Source of the DNA: Lichenibacterium ramalinae
GTDB lineage: Bacteria > Pseudomonadota > Alphaproteobacteria > Rhizobiales > Beijerinckiaceae
DNA: 47,860 nucleotides
Direction of reading: 5' to 3'
Assembly (NCBI RefSeq): GCF_004137085.1
Contig: NZ_QYBC01000005.1
Coordinates: forward strand, 1 to 47,860
The first letter of the stretch is position 1, and every line of letters starts with the position of its first letter. This document shows positions 24,904 to 37,842 of this stretch, piece by piece. The notes under the pieces were generated by a model. It was not told where the DNA came from, did no database searches, and saw nothing but the letters and a program-made list of their open reading frames with translations. Made by a program: the position numbers and the translations under genes.

Positions 24904-25407
24904 CTACCGCGACCGAAACACCGCGAGCCCTTCGCCGTCGACATCCGTCTCGACGATGCTCCAGCCCAGCCGCTCGTAGAAGGCGTGGTTGTGCGGCATG
25001 GCGCAGAGATAGGCGGTCGCGAAGCCCGACCGTTTGGCCGCTTCCGCTCCGGCTCGCACGAGCCCCGAACCGACGTTCGCGTTTCGGTGCTGGGGATCGA
25101 CCCAAACGGCTGCGACCCAGGGCGTATACTGCGGCCGGATGCTGAGATCCGACGCGATCACCAGCGCGCTTCCGAGGAATCCGGTGGCGTCATGAGCCAC
25201 GAGCGCCGACGGAATAGGGGCGTCGGCGAGACATGTCCGCGTGAATGCCGCGATGGGAGCGAGGGCATGTCCTTTGGGCTTCCACCAAGCCCGCCACACA
25301 CGGTCGGCGACGACGGGCGCGAATTCTGGCCGTTCTCGAAGGTCGGCGACGGAGAACGGCGGAGAACGCATGCCGGCCACTGTGGGGAAGCTTGCGACCG
25401 TCCGCAA
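24904..25407 (-). CDS. GNAT family N-acetyltransferase
   Basis: 167 residues if translation begins at 25407, or 155 from the ATG at 25371. The acetyl-CoA binding motif A is WVAAVWVDPQHRNANVGSGLV, with R-x-x-x-x-G-x-G/A spacing, followed by an alpha helix. Motif B is HNHAFYERLGW, with the conserved Y-x-x-x-G-W ending. The substrate is unknown. It is convergent with the antiporter gene and divergent from the Rieske oxygenase gene, whose start lies 178 bp away. Confidence 0.87.
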   Translation of the reverse strand: MRTVASFPTVAGMRSPPFSVADLRERPEFAPVVADRVWRAWWKPKGHALAPIAAFTRTCLADAPIPSALVAHDATGFLGSALVIASDLSIRPQYTPWVAAVWVDPQHRNANVGSGLVRAGAEAAKRSGFATAYLCAMPHNHAFYERLGWSIVETDVDGEGLAVFRSR

Positions 25408-25585
25408 CTCGAAGCGACATCCCGCGGCCGTTCCGCCCGCGGGCGAGGCCGACAGGGGACCCCCCGGCGTCGCAACCGGGCCAGAATGGCGCGGCTGGAG
25501 GCTCGCGCGGCGCCGCGGCGCGCTGCTAGGCTGGCCGCCACCGTCAATCTAGCCCGCCGCCGCGCGGGCCGTCGTGGATCCCGCC

Positions 25586-26827
25586 ATGAGCCTCCCCCAG
25601 ACCATGCTGGCCCAGCTCAAGGCGCGTCGGCCCGGCTTCTCGCTGCCGCGCGCTTTCTACTGCGACCCCGAGTTCTTCCGGCTCGACCTCGAGAACATCT
25701 ACTATCGCGACTGGCTGTTCGCCGGCCACGATTGCGAGATCAAGGAGGCGGGGCAGTTCTTCACGATGCAGATCGGCGAGTATCCGATCATGATCGTCCG
25801 CGGCAACGACGGCGCCATCCGGGCCTTCCACAATTCCTGCCGGCACCGCGGCTCGCGCGTCTGCACGGTCGACCACGGCCGCGCCAAGCGCCTGGTCTGC
25901 CCCTACCACCAATGGTCCTACGACCTCGACGGCAGCCTGGCGCGCGCCCGCCACATGGATGCCGCCGTCGACCGGTCGGAACTCGGGCTGAAGCCCGTCC
26001 ACTGCCACAGCACCGGCGGCTACATCTTCGTCTGCGTGGCCCAGGAGGCGCCGGCGTGGGAGCCCTTCCGCGCCACCGTCGAGCCCTATCTGGCGCCGCA
26101 CGACCTCGCCGACACCAAGGTGGCCTTCAGCTCCACCATCGTCGAGAACGGCAATTGGAAGCTCGTGTGGGAGAACAACCGCGAGTGCTCCCACTGCGCC
26201 GCCAACCATCCCGAACTCTGTCGCAGCTTCCCCGAAGCCCCGACCTCGACGGGCGTCGACGCCGTGATGAGCGACCCCGCCATGCTGGAGCATTGGGGCC
26301 GCTGCGAGGGCGTCGGCCTGCCCTCGACCTTCCAGATCGCCGAGACCGGCCAGTACCGCATCACCCGCGCGCCGCTGATCGAGGGCGTCGAAAGCTACAC
26401 GATGTCGGGCGGCCGGGCCGTGAAGCGCCCGCTGACGCCGCGCGTGACCGAGCCCATGATCGGCACGCTGCTGCTGTTTCACTACCCGTCGACGTGGAAC
26501 CACGTGCTCGGCGACGTCGCCACGACCTTCCGGGTGATGCCGATCGACGCGACCCACACCGAGGTGACGACCAAGTGGCTCGTCGACAAGGACGCGGTCG
26601 AGGGCGTCGACTACGACATCGACGAGCTCACCAAGGTGTGGATGGCCACCAACGACCAGGACAGGCGGGTGGTGGAGGAGAACCAGCGGGGCATCCTGTC
26701 GCCCGCCTACGAGCCCGGCCCCTACTCGGCCGAGCACGAATCGGGCGTCATGCAGTTCGTCGACTGGTACGTCGGCGCGACCGAACGGGCCATTGTCGGC
26801 GAGCCGAAGCTGCGCCGCGTCGCCTGA
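25586..26827 (+). CDS. Rieske non-heme iron oxygenase alpha subunit, glycine-betaine demethylase (GbcA)-like
   Basis: 413 residues. The Rieske [2Fe-2S] ligands are C85 and H87 (SCRHRGS) and C105 and H108 (CPYHQWSYDLDG). The mononuclear iron site lies in WENNRECSHCAANHPEL (H203 and H208). This ENNREC-x-HC-x-x-NHPEL pattern is characteristic of GbcA and stachydrine-demethylase-type enzymes, which remove a methyl group from quaternary amines and release formaldehyde. The partner flavin/ferredoxin reductase (GbcB) is not in the window. The ATG at 25586 is used; an in-frame GTG at 25574 would add four residues. Osmolyte catabolism is plausible, but the substrate is an inference. Confidence 0.87.
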   Translation: MSLPQTMLAQLKARRPGFSLPRAFYCDPEFFRLDLENIYYRDWLFAGHDCEIKEAGQFFTMQIGEYPIMIVRGNDGAIRAFHNSCRHRGSRVCTVDHGRAKRLVCPYHQWSYDLDGSLARARHMDAAVDRSELGLKPVHCHSTGGYIFVCVAQEAPAWEPFRATVEPYLAPHDLADTKVAFSSTIVENGNWKLVWENNRECSHCAANHPELCRSFPEAPTSTGVDAVMSDPAMLEHWGRCEGVGLPSTFQIAETGQYRITRAPLIEGVESYTMSGGRAVKRPLTPRVTEPMIGTLLLFHYPSTWNHVLGDVATTFRVMPIDATHTEVTTKWLVDKDAVEGVDYDIDELTKVWMATNDQDRRVVEENQRGILSPAYEPGPYSAEHESGVMQFVDWYVGATERAIVGEPKLRRVA

Positions 26828-26871
26828 CGGCGGCGGGCGGCAGACCCGTCCTTCTGGGCGGCAGGCCCGCC

Positions 26872-26892
26872 CTCCTCCCCCTGGCGGAGGAG
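26872..26892. terminator. Hairpin between convergent oxygenase and glycogen genes
   Basis: CTCCTCC (26872-26878) pairs with GGAGGAG (26886-26892) around a 7-nt loop in the 116-bp gap between two convergent genes. The gap also contains an imperfect direct repeat of GGGCGGCAG. Placement fits a bidirectional terminator, though there is no T-tract. Confidence 0.35.
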
Positions 26893-26943
26893 AAGGGCGT
26901 GGACCCCAGGGGGGGGCGCGTCCGGCGGCGGCCCAGCCCGCCG

Positions 26944-29900
26944 TCACATCTCCAGGCCGTCGCCCCGGCGCCGCTTCGGCAGTGACCCGCCGGCGACGGC
27001 GAAGATCTCGGACACGTCGGGTGCGAGCTTGCGCTGCCAGTTCGGCCGCTCGTGGCTGGTGCCGGGCAGGTTGACCGCCACGGTCTCGCCGACCAGGTCC
27101 TCGGCCTGGGCCACGGCCAGGATGCAGGGCGTGTCGGCGACGAAGCGGTGGGCGGCGTCGATGACCTCGCGCGGCACCGCCGTCGCCCCTTCCAGCGACT
27201 GCACCCCGACGGCCTCGGCGAAGCGGTGCTTTTCCTCCACCCGGTCGGCCTCGGCCTTGGCGGCCTCCTCCGCCGGCATGTGGCCGATGGCGCCGCGCTC
27301 GCGATAGTCGGCGCCTTCCCACCAGCCCGCCAGCGTCGGCAGGTCGTGGGTCGCCACGCAGGCCACCGCCTTGGCGGGATAGGCGGTGCCGGGCAGGAAG
27401 TTGAGCCCGTCCCGCTCGAAGAACATCACCCGGTAGCTCAGCACGTCGGCGGCATCGAGCCGGTCGCGGAAGCCGTCCGGCACCGTGCCGAGATCCTCGC
27501 CGATGACGAGGCAGCGGGCGCGATGGCTTTCCAGCGCCACGTCGGCGAGGTTGCGCTCGAGGTCGTAGCCCACATAGGCGCCCTGGGCGCCGCTGGCTCC
27601 GTCCGGCACCCAGAACAGACGCTGCAGCCCCATGGCGTGGTCGATGCGCAGGGCGCCGGCATGGCGCATGTTGGCCGACAGCAGGGTCGCGAACATCGTC
27701 GAGGCTTCGGCGACGGGGTTGGGCGGCGGCAGGCTCCACACCTGGCCGGTGGCGGAGAAGGGGTCGGGCGGGGCGCCGACCGAGACGCCGCGGGCGAAAT
27801 TGCCGGCCTCGGCCCAGGCTTCGGCGCCGTCGGGCGCCGTGCCGACCGCGATGTCGCGGTAGAAGCCGAGCGCGAGGCCCGCCGCCTCGGCCCGCGCCGC
27901 CGCGCCGGCGAACTGCACCGAAGCCTGCCACTGGAGCCAGAGGTGGTAGCGGACGCGGTGGCCGTGGACGGAGGCGAAATCCGCGATGCCGGCCCCGGTG
28001 GGCTCGCGCAGCGACGCGTCCCAGAGCTGCCAGGGCATGCGCGGCACGGTCTCGGCGATGCTTTCGAAGATGGCGAAGCGGCGCAGAGCCTCGCCGCCCG
28101 CGGCGAGGAACCGCTCGAAGTCCGCCACATCCCCACCACCGGCCGCCCGGCGCGCGTCGAAGCCCGCGAAGGCGGCCTCCAGCACGGCGGATTTGGCGGC
28201 CCAGACGCCCGTGTAGTCCACGGCATCGACGGCGCGCAGGTCGGCGAGCCGGCCGGCCTGGGAGTCGAGGATGCGGGCCGCCTCCGGCGTCTCGCCGAGG
28301 ATCGCCGGCGCCGTCACGTCGAGATAGGCGGGGTCGAGGAAGCGCCGGTCGGAGGGGTTGTAGGGGCTGGCGCGGTCGCGGTCGGCGGCGAATTGCGCGT
28401 GCATCGGGTTGAGGCCGACGAAGTCGCCGCCGTGGCGGGCGGTCTCCTCGGCGAAGATCCCCAGCGTGGTGAAGTCGCCGATGCCGCCGTCGTCGCGCCG
28501 GCGCAGCGTGTAGAGATGCGCCGAGACGCCGAAGCCGCGCCGGCCGTCCCGGTAGTCGGCCGGGATGAAGCAGCGGCGCGGCGCCACCGTCATCAGGCTG
28601 GCGCCGGCCGCGTCGCCGTCGAGCAGCAGCCGGTGCCGGCCGGCGGGCTGGGGCGGCAGCGCCAGCCGCACCCGCAGCCCGCGCCGCCCGTCGGGCGCGT
28701 CGAAGGCGCCGCGCTCGCCGCCGTCGAGGTCGAGGTTGTAGGTTTCCTCCGACCCGTCCTCGCGCCGCACGAGAAGCGCGTGCCGACCCGAGAGGCCCTC
28801 CGCCATCACGTCCACCGCCACCGTGGTGCCGGTGTGGCCCACGATGCTGGGCGGCAGCGGGCGCAGGCGCCGGTCGGACAGGCGGGCGAGGCTGTCGCGC
28901 GCTTCCCCGTCCGTGCCGGCTTCGAGCCCCATGGCGCGCAGCAGCGCCCGCTTCGTGTCGGGCGAGACGCGCTGGCGGCGGCCCGTGGCGGCGAACCATT
29001 CGGGCGCGACGCCGGCGGCCTCGGACAGCGTGTCGAGCACGTCCTCGGAGGACAGGCGCCGCACCCGCCGCGGAGGCGCGCCTTCGCGCTCGACGAGCAG
29101 CACGACGGAGCGCGGCTCGAGCGCCGCTTCTCCGAACTCGCCCGGCTGGGAGGGCGCGCCCTCGGCGGCGGTGTCGAGCGTGCGGAGCCAATGCCAACCC
29201 GGCCGCGGCTCGGGCAGCGCGACGGACAGAGCCTCCGAACCGGCGTGGAAGGCCAGCAGGATGCGGTCCGGCGGGGCGCCGACGTCGCGGCCGGGGGCCG
29301 CCAGCACGCCGATCAGCGTCGCGGTGGCGGGGTTCTCCCAGTCGCCGGCCGCGGGGGTGCGGCCGTCGGGCAGGCGCCAGGCGACGTCGGGCAGGTCGCT
29401 CCCCGCCACGGGCGCACCGGTGGGGAACGCGTCATGCGTGAGGGCGGGGTGGGCGGCACGCAGGTCGATCAGGCGGCGGATGAAGCCGCGCAGCGGGCTG
29501 TCGGTCCGGGACCAGTCGAGCCAGGTGGTGGCGTTGTCCTGCGAATAGGCATTGTTGTTGCCGCCCTGCGTGTGGCCGGCCTCGGTGCCCGGGCCGATCA
29601 TCGGCGTGCCGCGCGACAGGAACAGCGTGGCGAGCAGGTTGCGCTGGTCGCGCGCGCGGGCGGCCAGGATGGCGCGGTCCTCCGTCGGGCCCTCGACGCC
29701 GTGGTTCCACGACAGGTTCTCGTCGCGCCCGTCGCGGTTGCCCTCGCCGTTGGCCGCGTTGTGCTTGCCGTCGTAGCTGACGAGGTCGGCCAGCGTGAAG
29801 CCGTCGTGGGCGGTGACGAAGTTCACCGAGCGCGACGGGTGGCGCTTGGCGGCGAAGAGGTCGGCCGAGCCCGTGACCCGGCCCGCCAAGGCGGCCGGCC

Positions 29901-31203
29901 CGGCCCGGCCCGTCCAGAAGGCGCGGACGTCGTCGCGGTAGCGGTCGTTCCACTCGCCCCACAGCGCGTCGAACCGACCCACCTGGTAGCCGCCGGGGCC
30001 GATGTCCCAGGCCTCCGCCACGAGCTTCGACCGGCGCAGCACCGGGTCCTGCGCGATGGCGGCGATGATGGGCGCGTGGGGGTCGAAGCCGCCGCGGCGC
30101 CGGCCCAGCACCGGCATGAGGTCGAAGCGGAAACCGTCGATGCCGCCGTCCCGCGCCCAGGCGCGCAACGAATCCAGCACCAGCCGCACCACGGCCGGGC
30201 TTTCGGCGTCGAGGACGTTGCCGCAGCCGGCGTCGTTGACGTAGCGGCTCGGGTCGGAGGCGTCGAGCCGGTAGTAGGAGGCGTTGTCGAGGCCGCGGAA
30301 GCACAGGGTCGGGCCGTGCTCGTCGCCTTCGCCCGAATGGTTGTAGACGACGTCGAGCAGCACCTCGATGCCGGCCTCGTGCAGCGCCGCCACGGCCGCG
30401 CGCACTTCGGCCCAGCCGCCGGGGGCGAGGCGCGGGTCCGGCGCCAGCAGGGCCACGGGGTTGTAGCCCCAGACGTTGGTGAGGCCGAGCGGGCCGAGGT
30501 GGCGCTCGTCGGCCCAGGCCATGGCGGGCATCAGCTCCAGCGTGGTGATGCCGAGCGCCTTGAAATGGGCGATGCCGGCCGGCGAGGCCAGGCCCGCGAA
30601 GGTGCCGCGGATCTCCTCGGGAACATCGGGATTGAGCTTCGAGAAGCCGCGGACATGGACCTCGGCGATGCTGGTGCGCGGCCAGGCCGGGGCGCCGGAC
30701 CAGGCCGGGGCGCCGGTGGGCGTCGCCGCTCTGGCGTCGGGCAACACGGCTTCGAGCACGATGCCTTTGGGCATGGCGGGGCCGCTGTCGCGGCGGTCCG
30801 GCTCGGCGCTGCCGGGCGGGCTGTCGAACATCGTGTCGTCGAGCACGAGCGGGCGGTCGAGCGCCCGGGCATAGGGGTCGATGAGGAGCTTGGCGTCGTT
30901 GAACCGGTGCCCGTTCCAGGGCTCCCAGGGCCCCCGCGCCCGCAACCCGTAGCGGGTGCCGGGCTGCACCCCCGGGATGAAGCCGTGGAAAACGTCGCCG
31001 GTCCGCTCCGGCAGGGTGAAGCGCGACTGTTCGGCCCCGCCCTCCGCGTCGTAGAGGCAGATCACGATGGCGTCGGCGTGGGCCGAGAAGACCGCGACGT
31101 TGACGCCGCCGTCCATCGGCGTGACGCCGAGCGGCTCGGGTCGGCCGGGGCCGGGCTGGACCGCGGGGGATGCGGAGATGTCGGCCTGTCCGTCGTTCAG
31201 CAT
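26944..31203 (-). CDS. Fused glycogen debranching enzyme (GlgX) and 4-alpha-glucanotransferase (MalQ)
   Basis: One uninterrupted frame of 1419 residues, about twice the length of either parent enzyme. The first half (about 15-690) is GlgX/isoamylase type: CBM48-like GVNVAVFSAHAD, then VLLDVVYNHSGEGDEHGP, GFRFDLMPVLG (nucleophile Asp), KLVAEAWDIGPGGYQVG (acid/base Glu) and NFVTAHDGFTLADLVSYD. The second half (about 720-1419) is MalQ type (GH77): GVSAHLYTLRR, ALRIDHAMGLQRLFWVP, VIGEDLGTVPDGF and ATHDLPTLAGWW, with all three catalytic acids. It should cut alpha-1,6 branches and recombine the freed maltooligosaccharides. It is convergent with the oxygenase gene and lies apart from the main glg operon. 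The start at 31203 has AGGCAGGGCG upstream; longer frames to 31341 are low complexity. Confidence 0.92.
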   Translation of the reverse strand: MLNDGQADISASPAVQPGPGRPEPLGVTPMDGGVNVAVFSAHADAIVICLYDAEGGAEQSRFTLPERTGDVFHGFIPGVQPGTRYGLRARGPWEPWNGHRFNDAKLLIDPYARALDRPLVLDDTMFDSPPGSAEPDRRDSGPAMPKGIVLEAVLPDARAATPTGAPAWSGAPAWPRTSIAEVHVRGFSKLNPDVPEEIRGTFAGLASPAGIAHFKALGITTLELMPAMAWADERHLGPLGLTNVWGYNPVALLAPDPRLAPGGWAEVRAAVAALHEAGIEVLLDVVYNHSGEGDEHGPTLCFRGLDNASYYRLDASDPSRYVNDAGCGNVLDAESPAVVRLVLDSLRAWARDGGIDGFRFDLMPVLGRRRGGFDPHAPIIAAIAQDPVLRRSKLVAEAWDIGPGGYQVGRFDALWGEWNDRYRDDVRAFWTGRAGPAALAGRVTGSADLFAAKRHPSRSVNFVTAHDGFTLADLVSYDGKHNAANGEGNRDGRDENLSWNHGVEGPTEDRAILAARARDQRNLLATLFLSRGTPMIGPGTEAGHTQGGNNNAYSQDNATTWLDWSRTDSPLRGFIRRLIDLRAAHPALTHDAFPTGAPVAGSDLPDVAWRLPDGRTPAAGDWENPATATLIGVLAAPGRDVGAPPDRILLAFHAGSEALSVALPEPRPGWHWLRTLDTAAEGAPSQPGEFGEAALEPRSVVLLVEREGAPPRRVRRLSSEDVLDTLSEAAGVAPEWFAATGRRQRVSPDTKRALLRAMGLEAGTDGEARDSLARLSDRRLRPLPPSIVGHTGTTVAVDVMAEGLSGRHALLVRREDGSEETYNLDLDGGERGAFDAPDGRRGLRVRLALPPQPAGRHRLLLDGDAAGASLMTVAPRRCFIPADYRDGRRGFGVSAHLYTLRRRDDGGIGDFTTLGIFAEETARHGGDFVGLNPMHAQFAADRDRASPYNPSDRRFLDPAYLDVTAPAILGETPEAARILDSQAGRLADLRAVDAVDYTGVWAAKSAVLEAAFAGFDARRAAGGGDVADFERFLAAGGEALRRFAIFESIAETVPRMPWQLWDASLREPTGAGIADFASVHGHRVRYHLWLQWQASVQFAGAAARAEAAGLALGFYRDIAVGTAPDGAEAWAEAGNFARGVSVGAPPDPFSATGQVWSLPPPNPVAEASTMFATLLSANMRHAGALRIDHAMGLQRLFWVPDGASGAQGAYVGYDLERNLADVALESHRARCLVIGEDLGTVPDGFRDRLDAADVLSYRVMFFERDGLNFLPGTAYPAKAVACVATHDLPTLAGWWEGADYRERGAIGHMPAEEAAKAEADRVEEKHRFAEAVGVQSLEGATAVPREVIDAAHRFVADTPCILAVAQAEDLVGETVAVNLPGTSHERPNWQRKLAPDVSEIFAVAGGSLPKRRRGDGLEM

Positions 31204-31329
31204 CGCCCTGCCTGGGTGGATCACGGGAGCGTGACCCTTAGCATCGCTGCGGTGCACAGCGGAAGGTTTGGGCGGGGGGCGATCGCGCCATGAAGGCGTG
31301 CCGGCAAGCACGCCCATTCGGGCGCGCGT

Positions 31330-31348
31330 TGTTCGCACCATTGGAACA
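31330..31348. promoter_or_regulatory. Candidate operator of the toxin-antitoxin operon
   Basis: TGTTC (31330-31334) and GAACA (31344-31348) form an inverted pair with 9-bp spacing, 15 bp before the toxin start codon. HigA-type antitoxins usually repress their own promoter through such palindromes. Only the short symmetry supports this call. Confidence 0.3.
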
Positions 31349-31363
31349 TGCTAAGGAATGGCG

Positions 31364-31666
31364 ATGCGGATCATCGCACATGCCAATCTGTCGGCGTTCT
31401 GGGCCCAGCATCCGGACGCGCGGGCATCTCTGGAAAGGTGGACTGCGGTGATGAAGGGAGGCGATTGCGGCACGACGGCCGAGGTGCAAGCGCTGTTCTC
31501 GAAGGCCAAGGTGCTGGACGGACAACGCGTGCGTTTCGAGGTCTCGGGTGGAGATTATCGTCTGATCGCTTCCTTCAAGTTCAAGAACAGGATCGTCTTC
31601 GTCAAATCCATCGGAACCCATGCCGAGTACGACCGTATCGATGCGCTGGCCGTTTCTCAGTTCTGA
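31364..31666 (+). CDS. higB: HigB-type mRNA interferase toxin
   Basis: 100 residues from the ATG at 31364, with AAGGA six bases upstream; the in-frame ATG at 31358 abuts that site and is less likely. Features of the HigB branch of the RelE superfamily: MRIIAHANLSAFWAQHPDA at the N-terminus, DYRLIASFKFKNRIVFVKSIGTHAEYDRID at the C-terminus. The basic residues and the H-x-E-Y-D-x-I-D ending are those of ribosome-dependent mRNA interferases. It precedes its antitoxin by 18 bp, the inverted gene order typical of hig loci. Confidence 0.9.
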   Translation: MRIIAHANLSAFWAQHPDARASLERWTAVMKGGDCGTTAEVQALFSKAKVLDGQRVRFEVSGGDYRLIASFKFKNRIVFVKSIGTHAEYDRIDALAVSQF

Positions 31667-31684
31667 GTCCTTTGAGGCGAACCG

Positions 31685-32053
31685 ATGGACATCCGACCCA
31701 TCCGCACCGACGACGACCACCGAGACACCCTGGTGGAAATCGAGCGCCTTTGGGCCTACCCCGACGACAGCCCCGAGAACGACAAGCTCGACGTGCTGGC
31801 GACGCTCGTCGAGGTCTACGAGGCCCAGCGCTGGCCCCGCCGGGACTGCACGCCCGCGGAGATCCTGCTCCATGCGGTGACGGAGATGGGCCATAGCCAA
31901 GCCGAACTGGCCGAGCTGCTCGGTTCCCGTCCCATGGCGTCCGAGCTCGTGCGGGCCAAACGCCGCATCTCCCTCGCGGTCGCGCAGAAGATCAGCGCGG
32001 CCTGGCACATCCCCATCCAACTGCTCGTCGCGCCCTATGCGCTGGCGGCCTAG
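31685..32053 (+). CDS. higA: HigA-type antitoxin, HTH domain
   Basis: 122 residues with GAGGCGAACC as ribosome binding site. The N-terminal part (PIRTDDDHRDTLVEIERLW) is the long acidic arm seen in HigA proteins paired with HigB of this class. Residues about 55-115 form an XRE-like helix-turn-helix (MGHSQAELAELLGSRPMASELVRAKR). It should neutralise HigB and autorepress the operon. Confidence 0.9.
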   Translation: MDIRPIRTDDDHRDTLVEIERLWAYPDDSPENDKLDVLATLVEVYEAQRWPRRDCTPAEILLHAVTEMGHSQAELAELLGSRPMASELVRAKRRISLAVAQKISAAWHIPIQLLVAPYALAA

Positions 32054-32165
32054 CTTCACCCTCGGAGATCGGGCCGACATCGTCAGCGGCGGGCCGGAAA
32101 GCGACCCTGCGGGGCGATGGCGCGGCGGTACGATCGGGGGTAGGCTGCCGCACAGGGGAACCCAC

Positions 32166-32483
32166 ATGAGCACCGAGCCCGACAACCTCGTCCTCCAACT
32201 GCTCCGCGACATGCGGGCCGAGATGGCGACCAAGGCGGACATCGCCGACCTGAGATCCGAAATTCATTCGCTGCGGGCCGACGTGGCGTCGGACTTCATC
32301 GAGGTTCGCCGGGAGATCACCGGGGTCCGCAAGGATCTCGGCGAGCAGATCGTCGGGCTGCGCCGCGCCGTCGTCGAATACCACACCTCCGTCATCGGCC
32401 ATGGCATCCTCATCAGCGAGTTGGAGGCCCGCCTCCGCCGCGTCGAGCAGCACCTCGACCTGCCGCCGCTCGACGCGCATTGA
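32166..32483 (+). CDS. Small coiled-coil protein of unknown function
   Basis: 105 residues, preceded by AGGGGAA eight bases before ATG. After MSTEPDNLVLQLLRDMRAEMATKADI the sequence runs as heptads (ADLRSEIHSLRADVASDF, REITGVRKDLGEQIVGLRRAV), predicting one long amphipathic coiled coil. It ends with LRRVEQHLDLPPLDAH. It has no membrane segment. Similar short coiled-coil proteins with the ATKADIADLRSE pattern are common in alphaproteobacteria and have no established role known to me. It is 112 bp from higA and probably independent of it. Confidence 0.65.
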   Translation: MSTEPDNLVLQLLRDMRAEMATKADIADLRSEIHSLRADVASDFIEVRREITGVRKDLGEQIVGLRRAVVEYHTSVIGHGILISELEARLRRVEQHLDLPPLDAH

Positions 32484-32620
32484 GCGGCCGTCCGGCGGGA
32501 GGTGGGACGAGATGATCGACGCGGAGCGAGGTCGGCCGCGCGACCAGACCCTGCACGTCCCACACGACCGAACGCGACCCGTCGAACGCCGACGGGCGGG
32601 CCTTCGCCTGAGGAGGGACC

Positions 32621-33169
32621 TTGGAACCGACCGTCACCACCCGCATCCAGGCCGAGGCGCCGCGCCGGCCTGTCTCCCGCACCTCCCCGGCCATGCTGCA
32701 ACGCCGCCTGCGGGACATCCACCTCTACCTCGGGATGCTGTTCGCCCCCTCGCTGCTGTTCTTCGCCGCGACGGGCGCGCTGCAACTCTTCAGCCTGCAC
32801 GAGGTGAGGCCCAACCGCTCCTTCGTGCCGCCGGCGCTGTTCCAGGAACTCGGCATGGTCCACAAGGACCAGGTCTTCGCCCTGCCGCATCGGCGCGCGC
32901 CCCCGCCGGCGTCGCCGCCAGCCGCCGCCCCGGCCGGGGGCGACACCGCGCCCGCAGCTCGTCCGCCGGCCCCGCCTCAGGACGGCGGCAAGGGCGAGGG
33001 GTGGCAGGTCCTGGCGTTGAAGATCTTCTTCCTGCTGGCCGCCGTCGGGCTGTTCGCCTCGACCTGCCTGGGGATCTGGATCGGGTTGCGGCCGGGCCGC
33101 AATCGCGCCGCAGCCGCCGGCCTGCTCGTGGCCGGCGTGGTGATCCCGATCCTGCTCCTGGCCGTGTGA
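32621..33169 (+). CDS. PepSY-associated transmembrane protein, small form
   Basis: 182 residues from a TTG start, chosen because AGGAGGGA lies directly upstream. An in-frame ATG at 32693 is the alternative. The segment MLQRRLRDIHLYLGMLFAPSLLFFAATGALQLFSLHE is the PepSY-TM signature helix. Two more hydrophobic helices lie near the C-terminus (ALKIFFLLAAVGLFASTCLGIWIG and AAGLLVAGVVIPILLLAV). The extracytoplasmic loop between them is extremely proline/alanine rich (about 88-120) instead of the usual PepSY peptide-binding domain. This makes it a minimal version of an otherwise larger family. Relatives often sit near iron-uptake or reductase genes; none is adjacent here. Confidence 0.75.
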   Translation: MEPTVTTRIQAEAPRRPVSRTSPAMLQRRLRDIHLYLGMLFAPSLLFFAATGALQLFSLHEVRPNRSFVPPALFQELGMVHKDQVFALPHRRAPPPASPPAAAPAGGDTAPAARPPAPPQDGGKGEGWQVLALKIFFLLAAVGLFASTCLGIWIGLRPGRNRAAAAGLLVAGVVIPILLLAV

Positions 33170-33335
33170 TGCCGTCGGGCGGCCCGGGCATCGTCCGGCC
33201 CGACCCGCCCCGACGGATGGCTCGGCCCTCGGGCGTCGGTGGGCACGTCACGGCATGCCCACCATGCCCGTCACCTCTGCCGCAGCTGCGGGAACGGGCG
33301 GTCAAGACCCCGGGCCGGGCCTCCCACCACCTCCC

Positions 33336-37788
<4,453 letters not shown>

Positions 37789-37842
37789 GTCGTCTTCCCC
37801 CCGGTACGCTTATCGAATTCTGCGCTCAAGGACGCGGATCCT

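Noticed and set aside
27052-31293. A 1413-codon open frame on the plus strand
   Set aside because: It is the mirror of the GlgX-MalQ gene. Its composition (Arg, Gly, Ala, His, Val rich) and lack of any family motif mark it as a GC-driven shadow. Frames at 36721-40221 and 40209-42770 opposite glgB, glgC and glgP are the same kind of artefact.
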